Assembly (NCBI GenBank): GCA_001970955.1 | Contig: MPUH01001004.1 | Coordinates: 1-26,482 of the forward strand | Direction: 5' to 3' | DNA length: 26,482 bases | From: Stentor coeruleus | Lineage: Eukaryota > Ciliophora > Heterotrichea > Heterotrichida > Stentoridae | Part shown: piece after piece, positions 9,159 to 19,601 of the stretch | How the letters are laid out: the number at the start of each line of letters is the position of its first letter | Position numbering within the stretch: position 1 is the stretch's first letter | Program-made: the position numbers and the translations under genes | The notes under the pieces: generated by a model | What the model saw: the letters and a program-made list of their open reading frames with translations, nothing else | Databases searched by the model: none | Told to the model about the DNA's origin: nothing

Positions 9159-9560
9159 TTATTTTCTCTTATTATAAGGTCCAACTCTATTGATCTTCAC
9201 AGAAAAATCACTATATAAAGTAAATTCTCCCGTGAGTTTATAAAACGCATGGGGGTTATTTTTAATAATCTTCGTGTATCTATCTTTATATTCATCTTGT
9301 TTAAATCTTGACCTAACCGTAAGTTCTTGTAAATTTCCTTCATTATACGTTTTAAGGCCTGAAGGGACGAAGACTTCTTGTGAATTTTTTCTATCTTTTA
9401 TAGCATCGCTTCTAGCTTTTATGTTTTGAGTAGCCAGCATGCTTTCAAGCTGTATTTCTTTCATGATTTTACTAAATGGCATAGAGTTCCTGGAGATCTG
9501 AACCCTGTCTGAGCTCTTTGAACTGATACGAGGAAGGTCTGGGGCAGTTGACAGTCTCAT
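9159..9560 (-). CDS. Small basic protein of unknown function
   Basis: A single-exon frame of 133 residues starts at a true ATG (9560) and ends TAA at 9159. The N-terminal 35 residues are Ser/Arg/Pro-rich and probably disordered (RLSTAPDLPRISSKSSDR). The middle is charged and probably helical, with KEIQLESMLATQNIKAR followed by DAIKDRK. The C-terminal part is aromatic and basic, ending GPYNKRK. There is no signal peptide, membrane segment or known domain. It is above the length expected of a chance frame here, and flanking composition is typical of gene boundaries in the window (few C on its own strand after the stop). It converges on the CK1 gene and is divergent from RPS25. The role is unknown. 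Confidence 0.7.
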   Translation of the reverse strand: MRLSTAPDLPRISSKSSDRVQISRNSMPFSKIMKEIQLESMLATQNIKARSDAIKDRKNSQEVFVPSGLKTYNEGNLQELTVRSRFKQDEYKDRYTKIIKNNPHAFYKLTGEFTLYSDFSVKINRVGPYNKRK

Positions 9561-10627
9561 ATAATGGGTTTAATTATTTATAGAATATAATAATTTGGAT
9601 TAAGAGTTAGTAAATCAGTATATAAGCGCTCTCTATATCATTATGTATTTGATAAAATATATTTGCTTAACGATTTAATAAATAAATATAGAAATCCTAA
9701 ATCGAATTATCTAATATCATTTTTATATACAAAAAATACTTCTGGGACAAAAAGCATACACAAAATCTTATTATATTAACTAAAAAATTATATCTCTGCT
9801 ATATTTTAAAGTATCTACAGATCAATGTAAAAATAAAATAAAAAAATCAATTCCCTGCTCAAATTTGTATGTAGCACTTTTAACAAAAGATCATCCAAGC
9901 AATTTGATAACATATTCAATAAGTCCTCATCCAATCTGAATTCGACAAAAATTTTATCCTCAAAAATTCTAATTTAGTAGAATGCCCCTATTTTCTCAAG
10001 AATTACTCATCAAATGCTTTAAAAAAATATAACTCTACATTTACATTGAAGAAGCAATGAATATGAATTTTGATGCATTTAAAGATAGTGAAAAGAAAAT
10101 GAATTGTATAGTTAAGTGCATTTAAAGTTTTTTATTATGTGCACATATGAAAAGGTGTGAGTATATCATCATGGAAAAGTATTTTTATTGATCACAGGCT
10201 AATTAAAGGGACACTGCTATAAAGGAATTTGGCTGTATTTGCATTGAGATTGGCAAATCGAAATAACTATACCAAAGCTACTCCGATTGAGAAATCTTTT
10301 TTCTAGTAATATTTCAAATATATACTCAATATTGAAAAAACCCTCCTAGGGTGAGTTTGTAAATTTCAGATGTCCTAAAGATGTATCCACAATTGTATTT
10401 CAAGAAAATTCACGATTTTAGGTCGCTCACACACCCATAATAAAGTCACACAATATATCAATTCTCTCTCTATCCTTAAAATTCCTCAGCATAATCAACA
10501 TCAAGGCCTAATCTATTAACCATCAACGCCAATACCATTCCCAAAAACCCCTTTTCCTATATATCCTCTTCAAAAAAGCCCTAACAAATCTCTTTATTTA
10601 CTAAAGATAAATGGTTTGGAATAATAA
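9561..10627. other. Divergent intergenic region upstream of RPS25
   Basis: This is the promoter-side region shared by the small minus-strand gene and RPS25. The last 200 bases before RPS25 are C-rich and G-poor on the plus strand. A minus-strand frame at 9815-10006 (containing VEFRLDEDLLNMLSNCLDD) looks somewhat protein-like but contains a TAA and has no start. An ATG at 10611, in the same AAATGG context as the RPS25 start 17 bases later, opens an overlapping out-of-frame frame. No RNA gene is recognised. Confidence 0.55.
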
Positions 10628-10981
10628 ATGGCTAAGGGAAAGGGAGACGAAAAGAAGCCTGATAAATCGAAGAAGGTGAGTCTGCTCTCTAAACCTTCCA
10701 ACGCCGGAGGTGGCGACAAGAACAAGAAAAAGAAGTGGTCCAAATCAAAAATCAAGGACAAGTTAGATAGCGCAGTGTATTTTGACCAAGAAACCTATGA
10801 CAAACTCGTCAATGAAATCCCAGTCAAGAACAAAATGATCACAGCAGCTGTTGTGTCTGACAAACTCAAAATCAGTGCTTCATTAGCTAGACATGCTCTT
10901 CAAGAATTAGAAGCTAGAGGAACTATTCAAAGAGTTGGAGACCCTCATCGCAGTCTTAAGATTTACACCAGAGCAGTTTAA
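10628..10981 (+). CDS. RPS25: 40S ribosomal protein eS25
   Basis: The 117-residue protein is a clear eS25 homologue. It has a Lys-rich N-terminal tail (1-45), then the winged-helix-like core with WSKSKIKDKLDSAVYFDQ and YDKLVNEIP, and the C-terminal block SASLARHALQELEARGTIQRV. This component of the 40S head binds near the E site and is needed for some IRES and RAN initiation events in other eukaryotes. Length and order are normal and no intron is needed. The start at 10628 gives the expected MAKGKG tail. Its codons are less AT-biased than its neighbours, as expected for a highly expressed gene. The DUF229-like gene begins 45 bp after its stop. Confidence 0.97.
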   Translation: MAKGKGDEKKPDKSKKVSLLSKPSNAGGGDKNKKKKWSKSKIKDKLDSAVYFDQETYDKLVNEIPVKNKMITAAVVSDKLKISASLARHALQELEARGTIQRVGDPHRSLKIYTRAV

Positions 10982-11026
10982 ATTACTTAGAATTTTTATA
11001 TGCTCTAAGATTGTCTTTTGATAATT

Positions 11027-13486
11027 ATGGTTAAGGTTGTTGTTATGAGCCTTGGAATTGCTATTTGGGTTTTGTGGAGTACTTTGGAGGTGATTTTTGA
11101 TGATGAGTTTTGTTTGGCTGCGACAAAAAATGTACAGGATAAGTAGGATATTGAAGAGGATGGGAGGGATGAGAGAGGGGTGGAAGAGAAAGTTGATTGT
11201 CAGGTACGTGAGTGTTCTTGGAATGAATACTCAACTAAATTTATAACCCCAGAAGTTCTAAACCACACATTTTCATACAATTTAAGTCCATCTGAAGTTC
11301 CTTTATCATGCCAGCCAAATCCTTTGGGTTATTCTTCCTACCAAGCAGAGAAAATATTCCCTAAAATAATCTTCCCAACATGTGAAGCAAAAACTGATAT
11401 CCATGAAGATCTCATATGGATTGATCCATCAACAAGTACTCTGCATATGAAATGCCAAGGCTGGTATTATCTAGGGGTTCCTCAAGACAAAGAATATATT
11501 GGAAGAGATACTTATATAAAAGAACCTAAACTATATAAAAAACCTATAAAAGTTCATAAAAACGAAGAATGGGCTTTTGGATCTTGTAGTGAAGAAGATA
11601 ATATAGAAGGAGCTACTTATCGTCATAGACCTAAAGAAGAGGTAATCTCTAGAGTCAAAGCTCAAATGCAAGATCAACAGAAAAAAGCATATGACAAATA
11701 TGGAGTCAACCAAACAATGCCTTTAACTGTAATTTTATTATTATTAGACTCAATATCAAGAGAAAGTTTTTATCGCAACCTTCCAAAAACCCTTGAACTT
11801 CTAAAATCCCTAAACCCATCTTCATATACAGTTCACGATTTTAAAACCCATAATGTTGTTAGTGATAACTCTATTGATAATCAATACCCAACATGGACAG
11901 GGAAAGCTTATAATCGTGTGACGAATCAAGAACAAAAAGAGAATAATCAAAAATTCAAAGATCTTATTGAAGACAAAGCTATATGGGGGTATTTGAAGAA
12001 TAAAGGCTGGGTGACGATGTTTGCAGCTGAGTTTTGTAATGATTATTTTTCAAGAGGAATTGGTAGAAAGCCTAGTGTTGATCATATTATGACAGAGTTT
12101 TGGTGTGGGGCTAAAGTTTTGACAGGTTTTGATGATATGGGCGAAACTCAAAGGTGTATTGGTAATAAAAACTCCCATTATTATTTGTTTAATTACACAT
12201 TGGAATATGTGAGAAATTATCAGGGATTAAACAAGTGGGCTCATGTTATGACTGTTGCTGCTCATGAGGGTAGTGGGAGTGTTATTCATAGTTTAGATGA
12301 AGATTTAGTTGATTTCTTAAGTCGTTTACTTGCTTTTGATGACAATATTGCATTGTTTATGCTAGCTGATCATGGGCCTAGATATAAAGCTTGGTATAGA
12401 ACAGAAGCAGGTAAGCAAGAACACAATCTTCCAATGCTGATAACAGTGACTTCAACGCAGATATTAAAAGAAATTCCTTTTAGTAGTGATGTGCTTAATC
12501 ATAATACATTGAGACTTGTCAGTAAATATGATATTTATGCTACACAGAAGGACCTTGGGAATATTCCTTATTATAGAGGTTTAGATTATACTTATGGGAT
12601 GAGTAAAGATGAATATGCAAATCCTGTAAGTTTGTTTAGAGAAAAAATATCTAATGATCGAACATGTGCTGATATTGAAACTAAGCCTGAGTTTTGCTCT
12701 TGTAATGAGTATGTTGAATTGGATATGAAAATTCATGGAGATATTGCTGAGAGTATAGGTGAGGAAGTTATTTATCAAATGAATCAAAACACCCAAACAA
12801 CAAGTGGGTATTATGGAAAAAATATATGTAAGAAGCTAGCAATGGAAAAAGTTACAAAAATTATGTACATTAAAAGCGACTCAACTAAAGAATATTACAA
12901 AATATGGATTAGCGTTAAAGATTATTCAACTATCGAAATTTATGCATTCGTTTCAATATTCACTACTTTCATGAAAAAACTTTCATATCAAGAAAGCTAT
13001 GAGTTCTTTCCTTTTTATCATAAAGGCAAAGAAATTTTCCGTATTCTAGAAATTTCCCACAATATAAATGACCCATTTTGTAATTTCATAAAATCGTTTA
13101 ACTCAGAAATTCCAGATTACTGTATTTGCAACCCATCCTATACAATTTTATACTCATCTTCCTTGCTAATAACAGAAATCCAAAACGCTTTTTCATATAA
13201 TTTAATAGACCCTGGGATGAATTGTCAGAAATTTTGCAATGATTCTGGTTTATCATGTAGTGAAGCAGGAATTAAAGCTATGAGTACATGCAAATCTGTT
13301 ATGGAATTAGCTGGATGCAAGTTTTGTAGGATGGAAAATATAAATTCATCTCCAATTGTGAGGAATAATACGTGCGTTGTACCTTATGAGAATTATTCGC
13401 ATTTGTGTGAAAAAGTTATGAAAGAGGTTCAAGTATGTNTGTGTGAAAAAGTTATGAAAGAGGTTCAAGTATGTGCGTGCAAGTAG
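11027..13486 (+). CDS. DUF229 / sulfatase-like membrane-anchored hydrolase
   Basis: The real start is the ATG at 11027, in frame after an upstream TAA. Removing a 15-nt intron at 11132-11146 opens the frame to the TAG at 13484-13486. Residues 4-24 form a hydrophobic signal-anchor (VVVMSLGIAIWVLW), suggesting a type II membrane or secreted protein. The catalytic domain belongs to DUF229 (PF02995) in the alkaline-phosphatase superfamily: the nucleophile-region motif LDSISR with FYRNLPKT (about 235-250), the metal site ADHG (442-445) and EHNLP (about 460). There is no sulfatase Cys/Ser-x-Pro-x-Arg signature, so the substrate is unknown. The C-terminal third is Cys-rich. As written the protein is 814 residues, but 12 near the end (CEKVMKEVQVC repeated around X) come from the N-linked duplication; about 802 is likely true. 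It lies 45 bp downstream of RPS25. Confidence 0.88.
11132..11146 (+). other. 15-nt intron in the DUF229 gene
   Basis: GTACAGGATAAGTAG lies between codons 35 and 36 (phase 0). If retained, its last codon is an in-frame TAG. Removing it joins the signal-anchor exon to the catalytic exon. Confidence 0.88.
13404..13474. repeat. 35-bp direct repeat around a single N inside a coding region (probable assembly artefact)
   Basis: Copies at 13404-13438 and 13440-13474 are identical and flank the N at 13439. The period of 36 keeps the reading frame, which hides the insertion. The real C-terminus is probably CEKVMKEVQVCACK, present once. Confidence 0.9.
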
Positions 13487-14136
13487 AGATATGGCCAAAT
13501 AGTTAGTTAATATTATGATAAAAGCAGAAGATTATTGTATGTTTATCAACAGAGTAACGCTTGAGTTTATTCGTGATACAAATATTATAAAATAAGTGAT
13601 TAAATAATAGTATTCAAGCTTATAATCCTGGTTTTCTAGTCATAAAGAAATAGGCAAGGATGAAAATAAAATTTTAATCAAGTCCAAAAAGTTTAGCAAT
13701 AAAGTATAGGACTAAGTGTTTACTTAAGCAGATACTAAACTGATTTGAATAACTAAGTTGTTTTGTATAGTTCTTTTATTCATTTATTAGAATATTTTTT
13801 ATATGCATTTGTATAATTTTAATACTATATTAAATCAATCTAGCATGCCCATATTAGCGATTTAAGTATAGAAAGGAATAAAAGTTAAGCCAGCTTTCTT
13901 CAAACTAAATATTTAGCTATTAAATTACTATCATCAAAAATAAGAACTTTTTTAACCTAAATCACATCATCATCAAATTTCTCTCTCATAATCTCACTTA
14001 TCATCATTACATAAAACCTTAAAATAGGTCTTAGCTCAAATATCCCAACTCTCAATAGCCAAGATAATTCTTTCTATATTAGCCTTATTATTCATCTATT
14101 TCTTAAATTCTCTCTTCTATTGCTATAATAAAAACA
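13487..14136. other. Intergenic region between two plus-strand genes
   Basis: The region begins G-rich and C-poor and ends C-rich and G-poor (about 8 G in the 216 bases before the SIAH-like start). A 26-codon ATG frame at 13515-13595 is too short to support. No RNA gene or repeat is seen. Confidence 0.6.
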
Positions 14137-14886
14137 ATGGAAAAAGTTGAAGTGAATCCTTTATTTGCTGAATCTCTCGAATGCCCAGTTTGCTATGATT
14201 TCTATGACCCACCAATCTACTTCTGCCAAAACGGGCATTCTCTCTGCCATAGATGCACAAAAATATCAAAGCCTTGCCCATTATGCCGAGCTCCCTTAAC
14301 TCAGAACTTTCGAAATTACTCTTTAGAAAATATACTTGGAAAAGTGACGGTCCCATGCAAATATGCTGGATGCAATGAATCTATAACATTATTTGAAAGG
14401 AGTAATCATTTGAAAAACTGTAAGTTTAATAATAACTTGAACTGTATTGAATGTGATAGTAGTGAAGAAAACTTAATAATGCATTTGATTAAAGTGCATG
14501 ATTACAAAGAGATTATAATGCAGGACTCAGGAGGACTGAGATCTTTTTCTGGACCACAAGAAAGTTGGTTGAGAGATACAGAATGGCCGAAGGGTGTTTG
14601 GAAGTTTGGGAAAAGCAATTTGATAGTAAGAGCTTTGAGTTGTTCAGGGATTTTTCATGTTTATCTATATAGGATAGAAAGAGAGCCGGTTTTCGTTAAG
14701 CTTAGTTTGGATTTAGAGGATTGTCAGTTTGGGTTTAAAGGTAAACTACCACATATTAGTGATTATCAGGAAAAATCCCCTGAGCCTCATTTTAATTGTG
14801 ATGTCAATTTATTGTTGGAGAAGTTTGTAAAAAGGCATGAAGATGATGAGGATATCCTCAGATTGTGGATTAGAGTTTCTAAATAA
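14137..14886 (+). CDS. SINA/SIAH-type RING E3 ubiquitin ligase
   Basis: The 249-residue protein has the SIAH order of domains. An N-terminal C3HC4 RING uses C16, C19, C30, H34, C37, C40, C47 and C50. Two SIAH-type zinc fingers follow: C74/C79/H91/C95 and C103/C106/H116/H121. The rest (about 125-249) is a beta-rich substrate-binding domain with the WPKGVWKFG turn. All zinc ligands are present, so it should be an active E3 that binds an E2 through the RING and directs substrates to the proteasome. Substrates cannot be inferred. Length is slightly below animal SIAH (about 280). It is single exon, with no membrane segment, and stands alone between the DUF229 and patatin genes. Confidence 0.94.
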   Translation: MEKVEVNPLFAESLECPVCYDFYDPPIYFCQNGHSLCHRCTKISKPCPLCRAPLTQNFRNYSLENILGKVTVPCKYAGCNESITLFERSNHLKNCKFNNNLNCIECDSSEENLIMHLIKVHDYKEIIMQDSGGLRSFSGPQESWLRDTEWPKGVWKFGKSNLIVRALSCSGIFHVYLYRIEREPVFVKLSLDLEDCQFGFKGKLPHISDYQEKSPEPHFNCDVNLLLEKFVKRHEDDEDILRLWIRVSK

Positions 14887-15496
14887 ATATGTGCTAATTA
14901 ATTAAGTTGATGGTTTTGGAATTTGATGCTTGTTTTTATTGTAAAATGATATTTATAAAAGATAACATGAATCGATAAGAGTTATGTGTGGATTATGAGC
15001 TTGATTGATTAAATACTATATAGCGAATTTTTTGTCTTAAATTTATAATATTATTTGGTTCCATGTCTTATGGAGTTTTTGATTTTTGGGTAAAGCTTAT
15101 ACTTGAAAGATCTTATAACCCATGATCCGACCTTTAGTTTTTTTGATTTTACTTTAATAAATAGAAATTGGTTCTGATTGATGATTGCTGTAATAAAAAA
15201 CATTTCAAATCAAATTACATTTATATAGGATAATTTTTTGCTTTACTATAACCTTTTTCATTATTATAGTAATTATTAAAAATTCACGTATCTATCAGCA
15301 TCAGTGTTTATTCCATAATAATTATCTAAAAAATTTTTTCCAATTTGCGTAATTTAATTATAATTTTTTTCGTCTTAAACTTCTATTCTATTAATATCTT
15401 TCCATCTAAAATAATTATTCTATCTATTTATTCCTCATCACAAACTATCAATAATAAATGAATTAAAACTTATAATCTTAAATTCCTGGAATAGAT
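14887..15496. other. Intergenic region upstream of the patatin gene
   Basis: This is AT-rich with no gene seen. It starts strongly G over C on the plus strand after the SIAH-like stop and becomes C over G in the last 150-200 bases before the patatin start. It contains several poly-T runs but no recognisable promoter or RNA. Confidence 0.6.
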
Positions 15497-16492
15497 ATGG
15501 TGAATTTATTAAAAATGTATTGGGTACTTTTCACTATTGGCCTTTTAAGCATCGCTAACGGCCAAACATGCAAAGCTTTATCGCTTGAAGGGGGAGGAAG
15601 CTGGGGAGCCTATGAAGCAGGGGCTATATGGGCTTTGGCAAATATGACCAAACCAGGTGATATTCAATGGAATGTCATCAGTGGCATTTCAGTTGGTGCT
15701 TTAAATACTGGAGCTTTAGTTCAATTTCCTATGGGCCAAGAAGTAGCAATGAGTGAATTCCTTCTAAGCGTTTGGAACAATCTTCAAAATAACTCCCAAA
15801 TTTATGTTGAATGGAAAGGTGGCCTTATAGATGGACTTCTTTTTCAAAGAGGACTTTATAATACTGCTCCACTTCAAGAGTTAGTTACAAGAAATTTCAT
15901 TTATCCTATACAGAGAAATTTTAGTGTAGGGTCAACTAACCTTGATACAGGCATGCTTAATACTTTCAATAACTCTATTGGTAATGCAGCTATTGATGCA
16001 GTTATGTGCTCTTCTGCAGTTCCATTTGTATTCCCACCACATATTTTTGAAGGACATGCTATGGCTGATGGCGGGTGTATTGTGAACCAAGATGTATTTT
16101 CAGCCATTGGAAGGTGTTTAGAAATTGCTACAGAACCTAACATTATTGTGGACATGATTTTTGATTGCCCATATGCAAGCTTGGGTAATGATACTCAGTT
16201 TAAAACACTTGATGTTTTTTCAAGAACTTTTGATATTATTAGATATGATAATTCTGTGTGGTATACTTACAATGCTATGGTAGCATACCCTCAGGTTCAT
16301 TTCCGCCATATCATCCACCCAAGCACTTCATTTCCAGGAGGTCTCCCACTAAACTTCACCCAATACAATATCCAATTCGAAATTCAAACTGGAATAAATG
16401 ATACAATCCATTCTTTAAACCTACAACAAGAAGGTAGGACTTTTATTAGAAATCTCTATGAAAAAAATTTCCCAGTAGTCTTATTCCCTTAG
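15497..16492 (+). CDS. Secreted patatin-like phospholipase
   Basis: The 331-residue protein begins with a signal peptide (hydrophobic YWVLFTIGLLSIANG, about 8-22). The patatin domain contains the oxyanion-hole motif GGGSWG (32-37), the nucleophile motif GISVG with Ser65, and the catalytic Asp in ADGG (Asp191). This Ser-Asp dyad hydrolyses acyl esters of phospholipids or neutral lipids. Several N-glycosylation sites (NMT, NNS, NFS, NDT) agree with passage through the secretory pathway, so a secreted or lysosomal/food-vacuole enzyme is likely. The oxyanion motif has Trp where Arg or Lys is most common. The domain is compact with no extra C-terminal module. It ends 19 bp before the kinesin start on the same strand. 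Confidence 0.93.
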   Translation: MVNLLKMYWVLFTIGLLSIANGQTCKALSLEGGGSWGAYEAGAIWALANMTKPGDIQWNVISGISVGALNTGALVQFPMGQEVAMSEFLLSVWNNLQNNSQIYVEWKGGLIDGLLFQRGLYNTAPLQELVTRNFIYPIQRNFSVGSTNLDTGMLNTFNNSIGNAAIDAVMCSSAVPFVFPPHIFEGHAMADGGCIVNQDVFSAIGRCLEIATEPNIIVDMIFDCPYASLGNDTQFKTLDVFSRTFDIIRYDNSVWYTYNAMVAYPQVHFRHIIHPSTSFPGGLPLNFTQYNIQFEIQTGINDTIHSLNLQQEGRTFIRNLYEKNFPVVLFP

Positions 16493-16511
16493 TTAATATT
16501 AACCTTATAAT

Positions 16512-18761
16512 ATGAGCAAAAAAGTTGAGAGTGTTAAGGTTATAGTCAGATGTAGGCCTTTAAGCTCAAAAGAACTGGCTGATAATCGAGAAGCTATAGT
16601 CAGAGTTGACACCCGTAAAGCAGAAATTTCAATCCGCAGTATGAAGTCTGACGTCAACGAGCCCCCGAAGGCATTCACATATGATTACGCCTATGGATCT
16701 GAATCAAGTCAAGAAAGAATCTATATAGAAACTGCATATCCAATAGTAGAAAGTGTCCTAGAAGGCTATAATGGGACTATTTTCGCTTATGGACAGACTG
16801 GAACAGGTAAAACTTTTACTATGGAGGGTATTGAGGATCCACCAGAAGACCGAGGTATTCTTCCTCGTGCATTTGAACAGATTTTTTATGGTGTGGAACA
16901 ACACCCTGACACCCAATTTCTGATATGCGCTTCTTTTCTAGAAATTTACAATGAAGAAGTCCATGATTTACTTTCGAAAAATTCAAAAAACAAACTCGAT
17001 ATCAAAGAAAACGCAGAAGGAGTTTTTTATGTAAAAGACTTGACTAGTATGGTTGTTAAAAGCATCTTAGAGATGAAAGAAGTTATGGAAGCTGGGAGAA
17101 AAAATAGACATGTTGGGGAAACTATGATGAACAGAGACTCATCTCGGTCTCATTGTATTTTTTGCATAAAAATCGAAACTTCTGAGACTGACAAATCAGG
17201 TATGAATCACTACAAAGCTGCAAAGTTAAATTTAGTCGATTTAGCTGGTAGTGAGAGACAGGCTAAAACTGGAGCAACAGGTGACAGGCTTAAAGAAGCC
17301 ACAAACATCAATAAATCTTTACTCACATTAGGTAACGTCATTTCTGCTCTTGTAGATGGAGTTAGTACCCATGTTCCATATCGAGATTCAAAGCTTACGA
17401 AACTCTTACAAGACTCTTTAGGAGGAAACACCAGAACAGTCATGATTGCTAATATTGGTCCAGCTGATTGGAATTATGATGAAACTATCAGCACATTAAG
17501 ATATGCTAATCGCGCTAAAAACATACAAAATAAACCTAAAATCAATGAAGACCCTAAAGATGCATTGCTTAGAGAGTTTCAAGATGAAATATCTAGACTT
17601 AGAGCACAGCTTGAAAGTCAAGGTGGTGGGTTGACCTATGATCAAGCAACTATGGGTGGGCAAATATTAGGCAAGTCTCAACCTAAGATTGTAGAAGTAG
17701 AAAAGGTTATCAAAGTTGAGAATAAGGAAAAAATTGCTGAGATGGAAAAAAAACTTAATCAAGAAACAGAAGAGATTAAAAATCTAACTGAACAGCGGAA
17801 AAAAGAAATTGAAACGCAAAAAAATCTGGCTGAGGATGAGAAAAAGAGACTGTTAGATGAACTTCAAAAGACAGTTGAAGAAAGGCAGCAGGAAAAAGAA
17901 AAACAACAGAATCTTATCAAGAAACTTAAGCAAATGGAAGAGAAGCTTGTTCAAGGTTCACAGATGATGGAAAATGCTGTAAGGCAAGAACAAGAGTTGC
18001 AGAAAGCGAAAAACGAGCTGGAAATGCGTGCGAGGCAAGAAAAGCAACTGGCTCGTGAGTTAGAAAAAAGGGCTGAAGAAAATTTAAATCTTGAGCAAAG
18101 GTTTAGTTCACAACAAGAAGAAATTGAAGACAAAAACAAAAAACTCAAAAGACTTTATACAAAATATCAAGCTACAGTATCAGAAATCGGAGATCTTCAA
18201 CATGAGTTTCAACTAGAAAGGCAGGATTTAGTTGAAGAAATCAGAAGTTTAACCCAACAAGTCAAGCTGAGAAATTTAGTATTAACGAATTTCATACCTC
18301 AAGAAGAAATTATGCATATTGAAAGAATAGCTCGTTGGGATGATGAGTCTGAAGAATGGTCATTACCAAGACTTGACCTAACAGGTAATTCAATTAGAGG
18401 AGTTCGTAGGGAAAACTATAAGAAAAAAGGTCCAAATAAGAAAGATATAGAAGAATATGATGGAATGGTTTCACAAAAAGTCCAGTCAACTGTGCAGAGT
18501 ATCCTTCAGGAATATAATAATGAGGAAGTTATGCCAATTGACACAAACCCAGGGATTTATTTTATATATGGAGAAGATGGGCCTATGCGTGAAGAAAATG
18601 ATGTGAAAGCACAGAAGCAGAAAAGGACAAAAACTGGCAAGAGACCAGGGACAGCTAGTAAAAAAGGTAAACGCCCTGGAACTGGACAAAGTGAAGCTGT
18701 GAAAAAAGAACCTCAAGATGCCTACCCCAAGGCAAAAGGCCTCGTTCCAGGACGAGGTTAA
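16512..18761 (+). CDS. Kinesin-2 family motor (intraflagellar transport type)
   Basis: The 749-residue protein has an N-terminal motor domain (about 5-345): P-loop GQTGTGKT (94-101), switch I NRDSSRSH (207-214), switch II LVDLAGSE (241-248) and the PYRDSKLTKLLQDSLGG microtubule-binding region. The neck AKNIQNKPKINEDPKD is typical of kinesin-2. A long coiled coil (about 350-600) follows, then a conserved kinesin-2 block with LRNLVLTNFIPQEE and ARWDDESEEW. The tail is basic, with KRPGT repeated twice. Kinesin-2 motors carry IFT trains toward the ciliary tip, so a role in the organism's many cilia is expected. Whether it is a heterotrimeric (KIF3/FLA) or homodimeric (OSM-3) subunit is not decided. 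All nucleotide-binding residues are intact and no intron is needed. Only 19 bp separate it from the patatin stop. Confidence 0.95.
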   Translation: MSKKVESVKVIVRCRPLSSKELADNREAIVRVDTRKAEISIRSMKSDVNEPPKAFTYDYAYGSESSQERIYIETAYPIVESVLEGYNGTIFAYGQTGTGKTFTMEGIEDPPEDRGILPRAFEQIFYGVEQHPDTQFLICASFLEIYNEEVHDLLSKNSKNKLDIKENAEGVFYVKDLTSMVVKSILEMKEVMEAGRKNRHVGETMMNRDSSRSHCIFCIKIETSETDKSGMNHYKAAKLNLVDLAGSERQAKTGATGDRLKEATNINKSLLTLGNVISALVDGVSTHVPYRDSKLTKLLQDSLGGNTRTVMIANIGPADWNYDETISTLRYANRAKNIQNKPKINEDPKDALLREFQDEISRLRAQLESQGGGLTYDQATMGGQILGKSQPKIVEVEKVIKVENKEKIAEMEKKLNQETEEIKNLTEQRKKEIETQKNLAEDEKKRLLDELQKTVEERQQEKEKQQNLIKKLKQMEEKLVQGSQMMENAVRQEQELQKAKNELEMRARQEKQLARELEKRAEENLNLEQRFSSQQEEIEDKNKKLKRLYTKYQATVSEIGDLQHEFQLERQDLVEEIRSLTQQVKLRNLVLTNFIPQEEIMHIERIARWDDESEEWSLPRLDLTGNSIRGVRRENYKKKGPNKKDIEEYDGMVSQKVQSTVQSILQEYNNEEVMPIDTNPGIYFIYGEDGPMREENDVKAQKQKRTKTGKRPGTASKKGKRPGTGQSEAVKKEPQDAYPKAKGLVPGRG

Positions 18762-19601
18762 TCTAGTTAGTTTATTCATTATGAAGAATTTTTAGTACCA
18801 AGATAAAATTAAAATTGCAATAAAGATTGTTATACCTTCAAGCAAACCTTCATCTGAATTCTCAAGGATTCCAACTACTAAAGATACTATGGCTACTATG
18901 ATTGAAAATTAATTAAATTGAGGCTTGTCTCATTATGAATTTGATCTAGATTTTATAAGGCACTATGCTAAAAATATGATAGTTGATCAGCGTAAATTTA
19001 TATTTTTAGGGCTCGAATGTTTGTCCATAAGATGCTCCTTTAGATTTTATCACTCATATATTGATTATTATTCAAAAACCTTATGGATTAGAGAATGATG
19101 AGGTTTAAGATTACTCCAGTATAAAATCCCATCCAATGACATACTACAAATAAAATTAAAAAATTTTTATTAGTTAGCATATAACATACAAAATACAATT
19201 TTAAATTCAATATTCCATGATAATCCCTATGTAATTCTACTCACCATCTACTAAATTCATTCTTTTCATACCAAATCACCAAATTCTATCTTATCTTACA
19301 AGCTTGATTCTATATCTCAATCTTTTTACCTCTTACCCCTTATATCATTCTTTCTAATTTAGGTATGCTTTTTTATAAATGGCTAAAATATTTTATCATG
19401 TAAAACTCTACAACTCTAAATATATCTATACGATACTTCTCAAAAAATAAAATGCTAAAAAACTCAAAAAAGTTAAAATATGAAGAATAATAATATAAGT
19501 GAAATTACTTATGAATACGCAATCACTTTCTCATTCTCACAAAAATTTTTTTTATCGCAAACCAAATTTAATACCCTATCTCTTAAAAAACTAATAGCTT
19601 A
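18762..19601. other. Convergent intergenic region
   Basis: No supported gene. Bases 19100-19600 are strongly C over G on the plus strand, the mirror of the 3' side of the minus-strand gene that ends at 19602. A short frame from ATG at 18780 contains a TAG and lacks support. No RNA or repeat is recognised. Confidence 0.6.

Noticed and set aside
9815..10006. Minus-strand frame with amphipathic Leu-rich stretch (DEDLLNMLSNCLDD)
   Set aside because: Contains a TAA, has no start and no splice solution, and flanking composition does not mark a gene boundary. Kept only as a note.
13515..13595. 26-codon ATG frame after the DUF229 gene
   Set aside because: Chance length; no start context or neighbour evidence.
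18780..18908. Plus-strand frame after kinesin-2 with one TAG
   Set aside because: Short, and the internal stop cannot be removed by an intron; probably chance.
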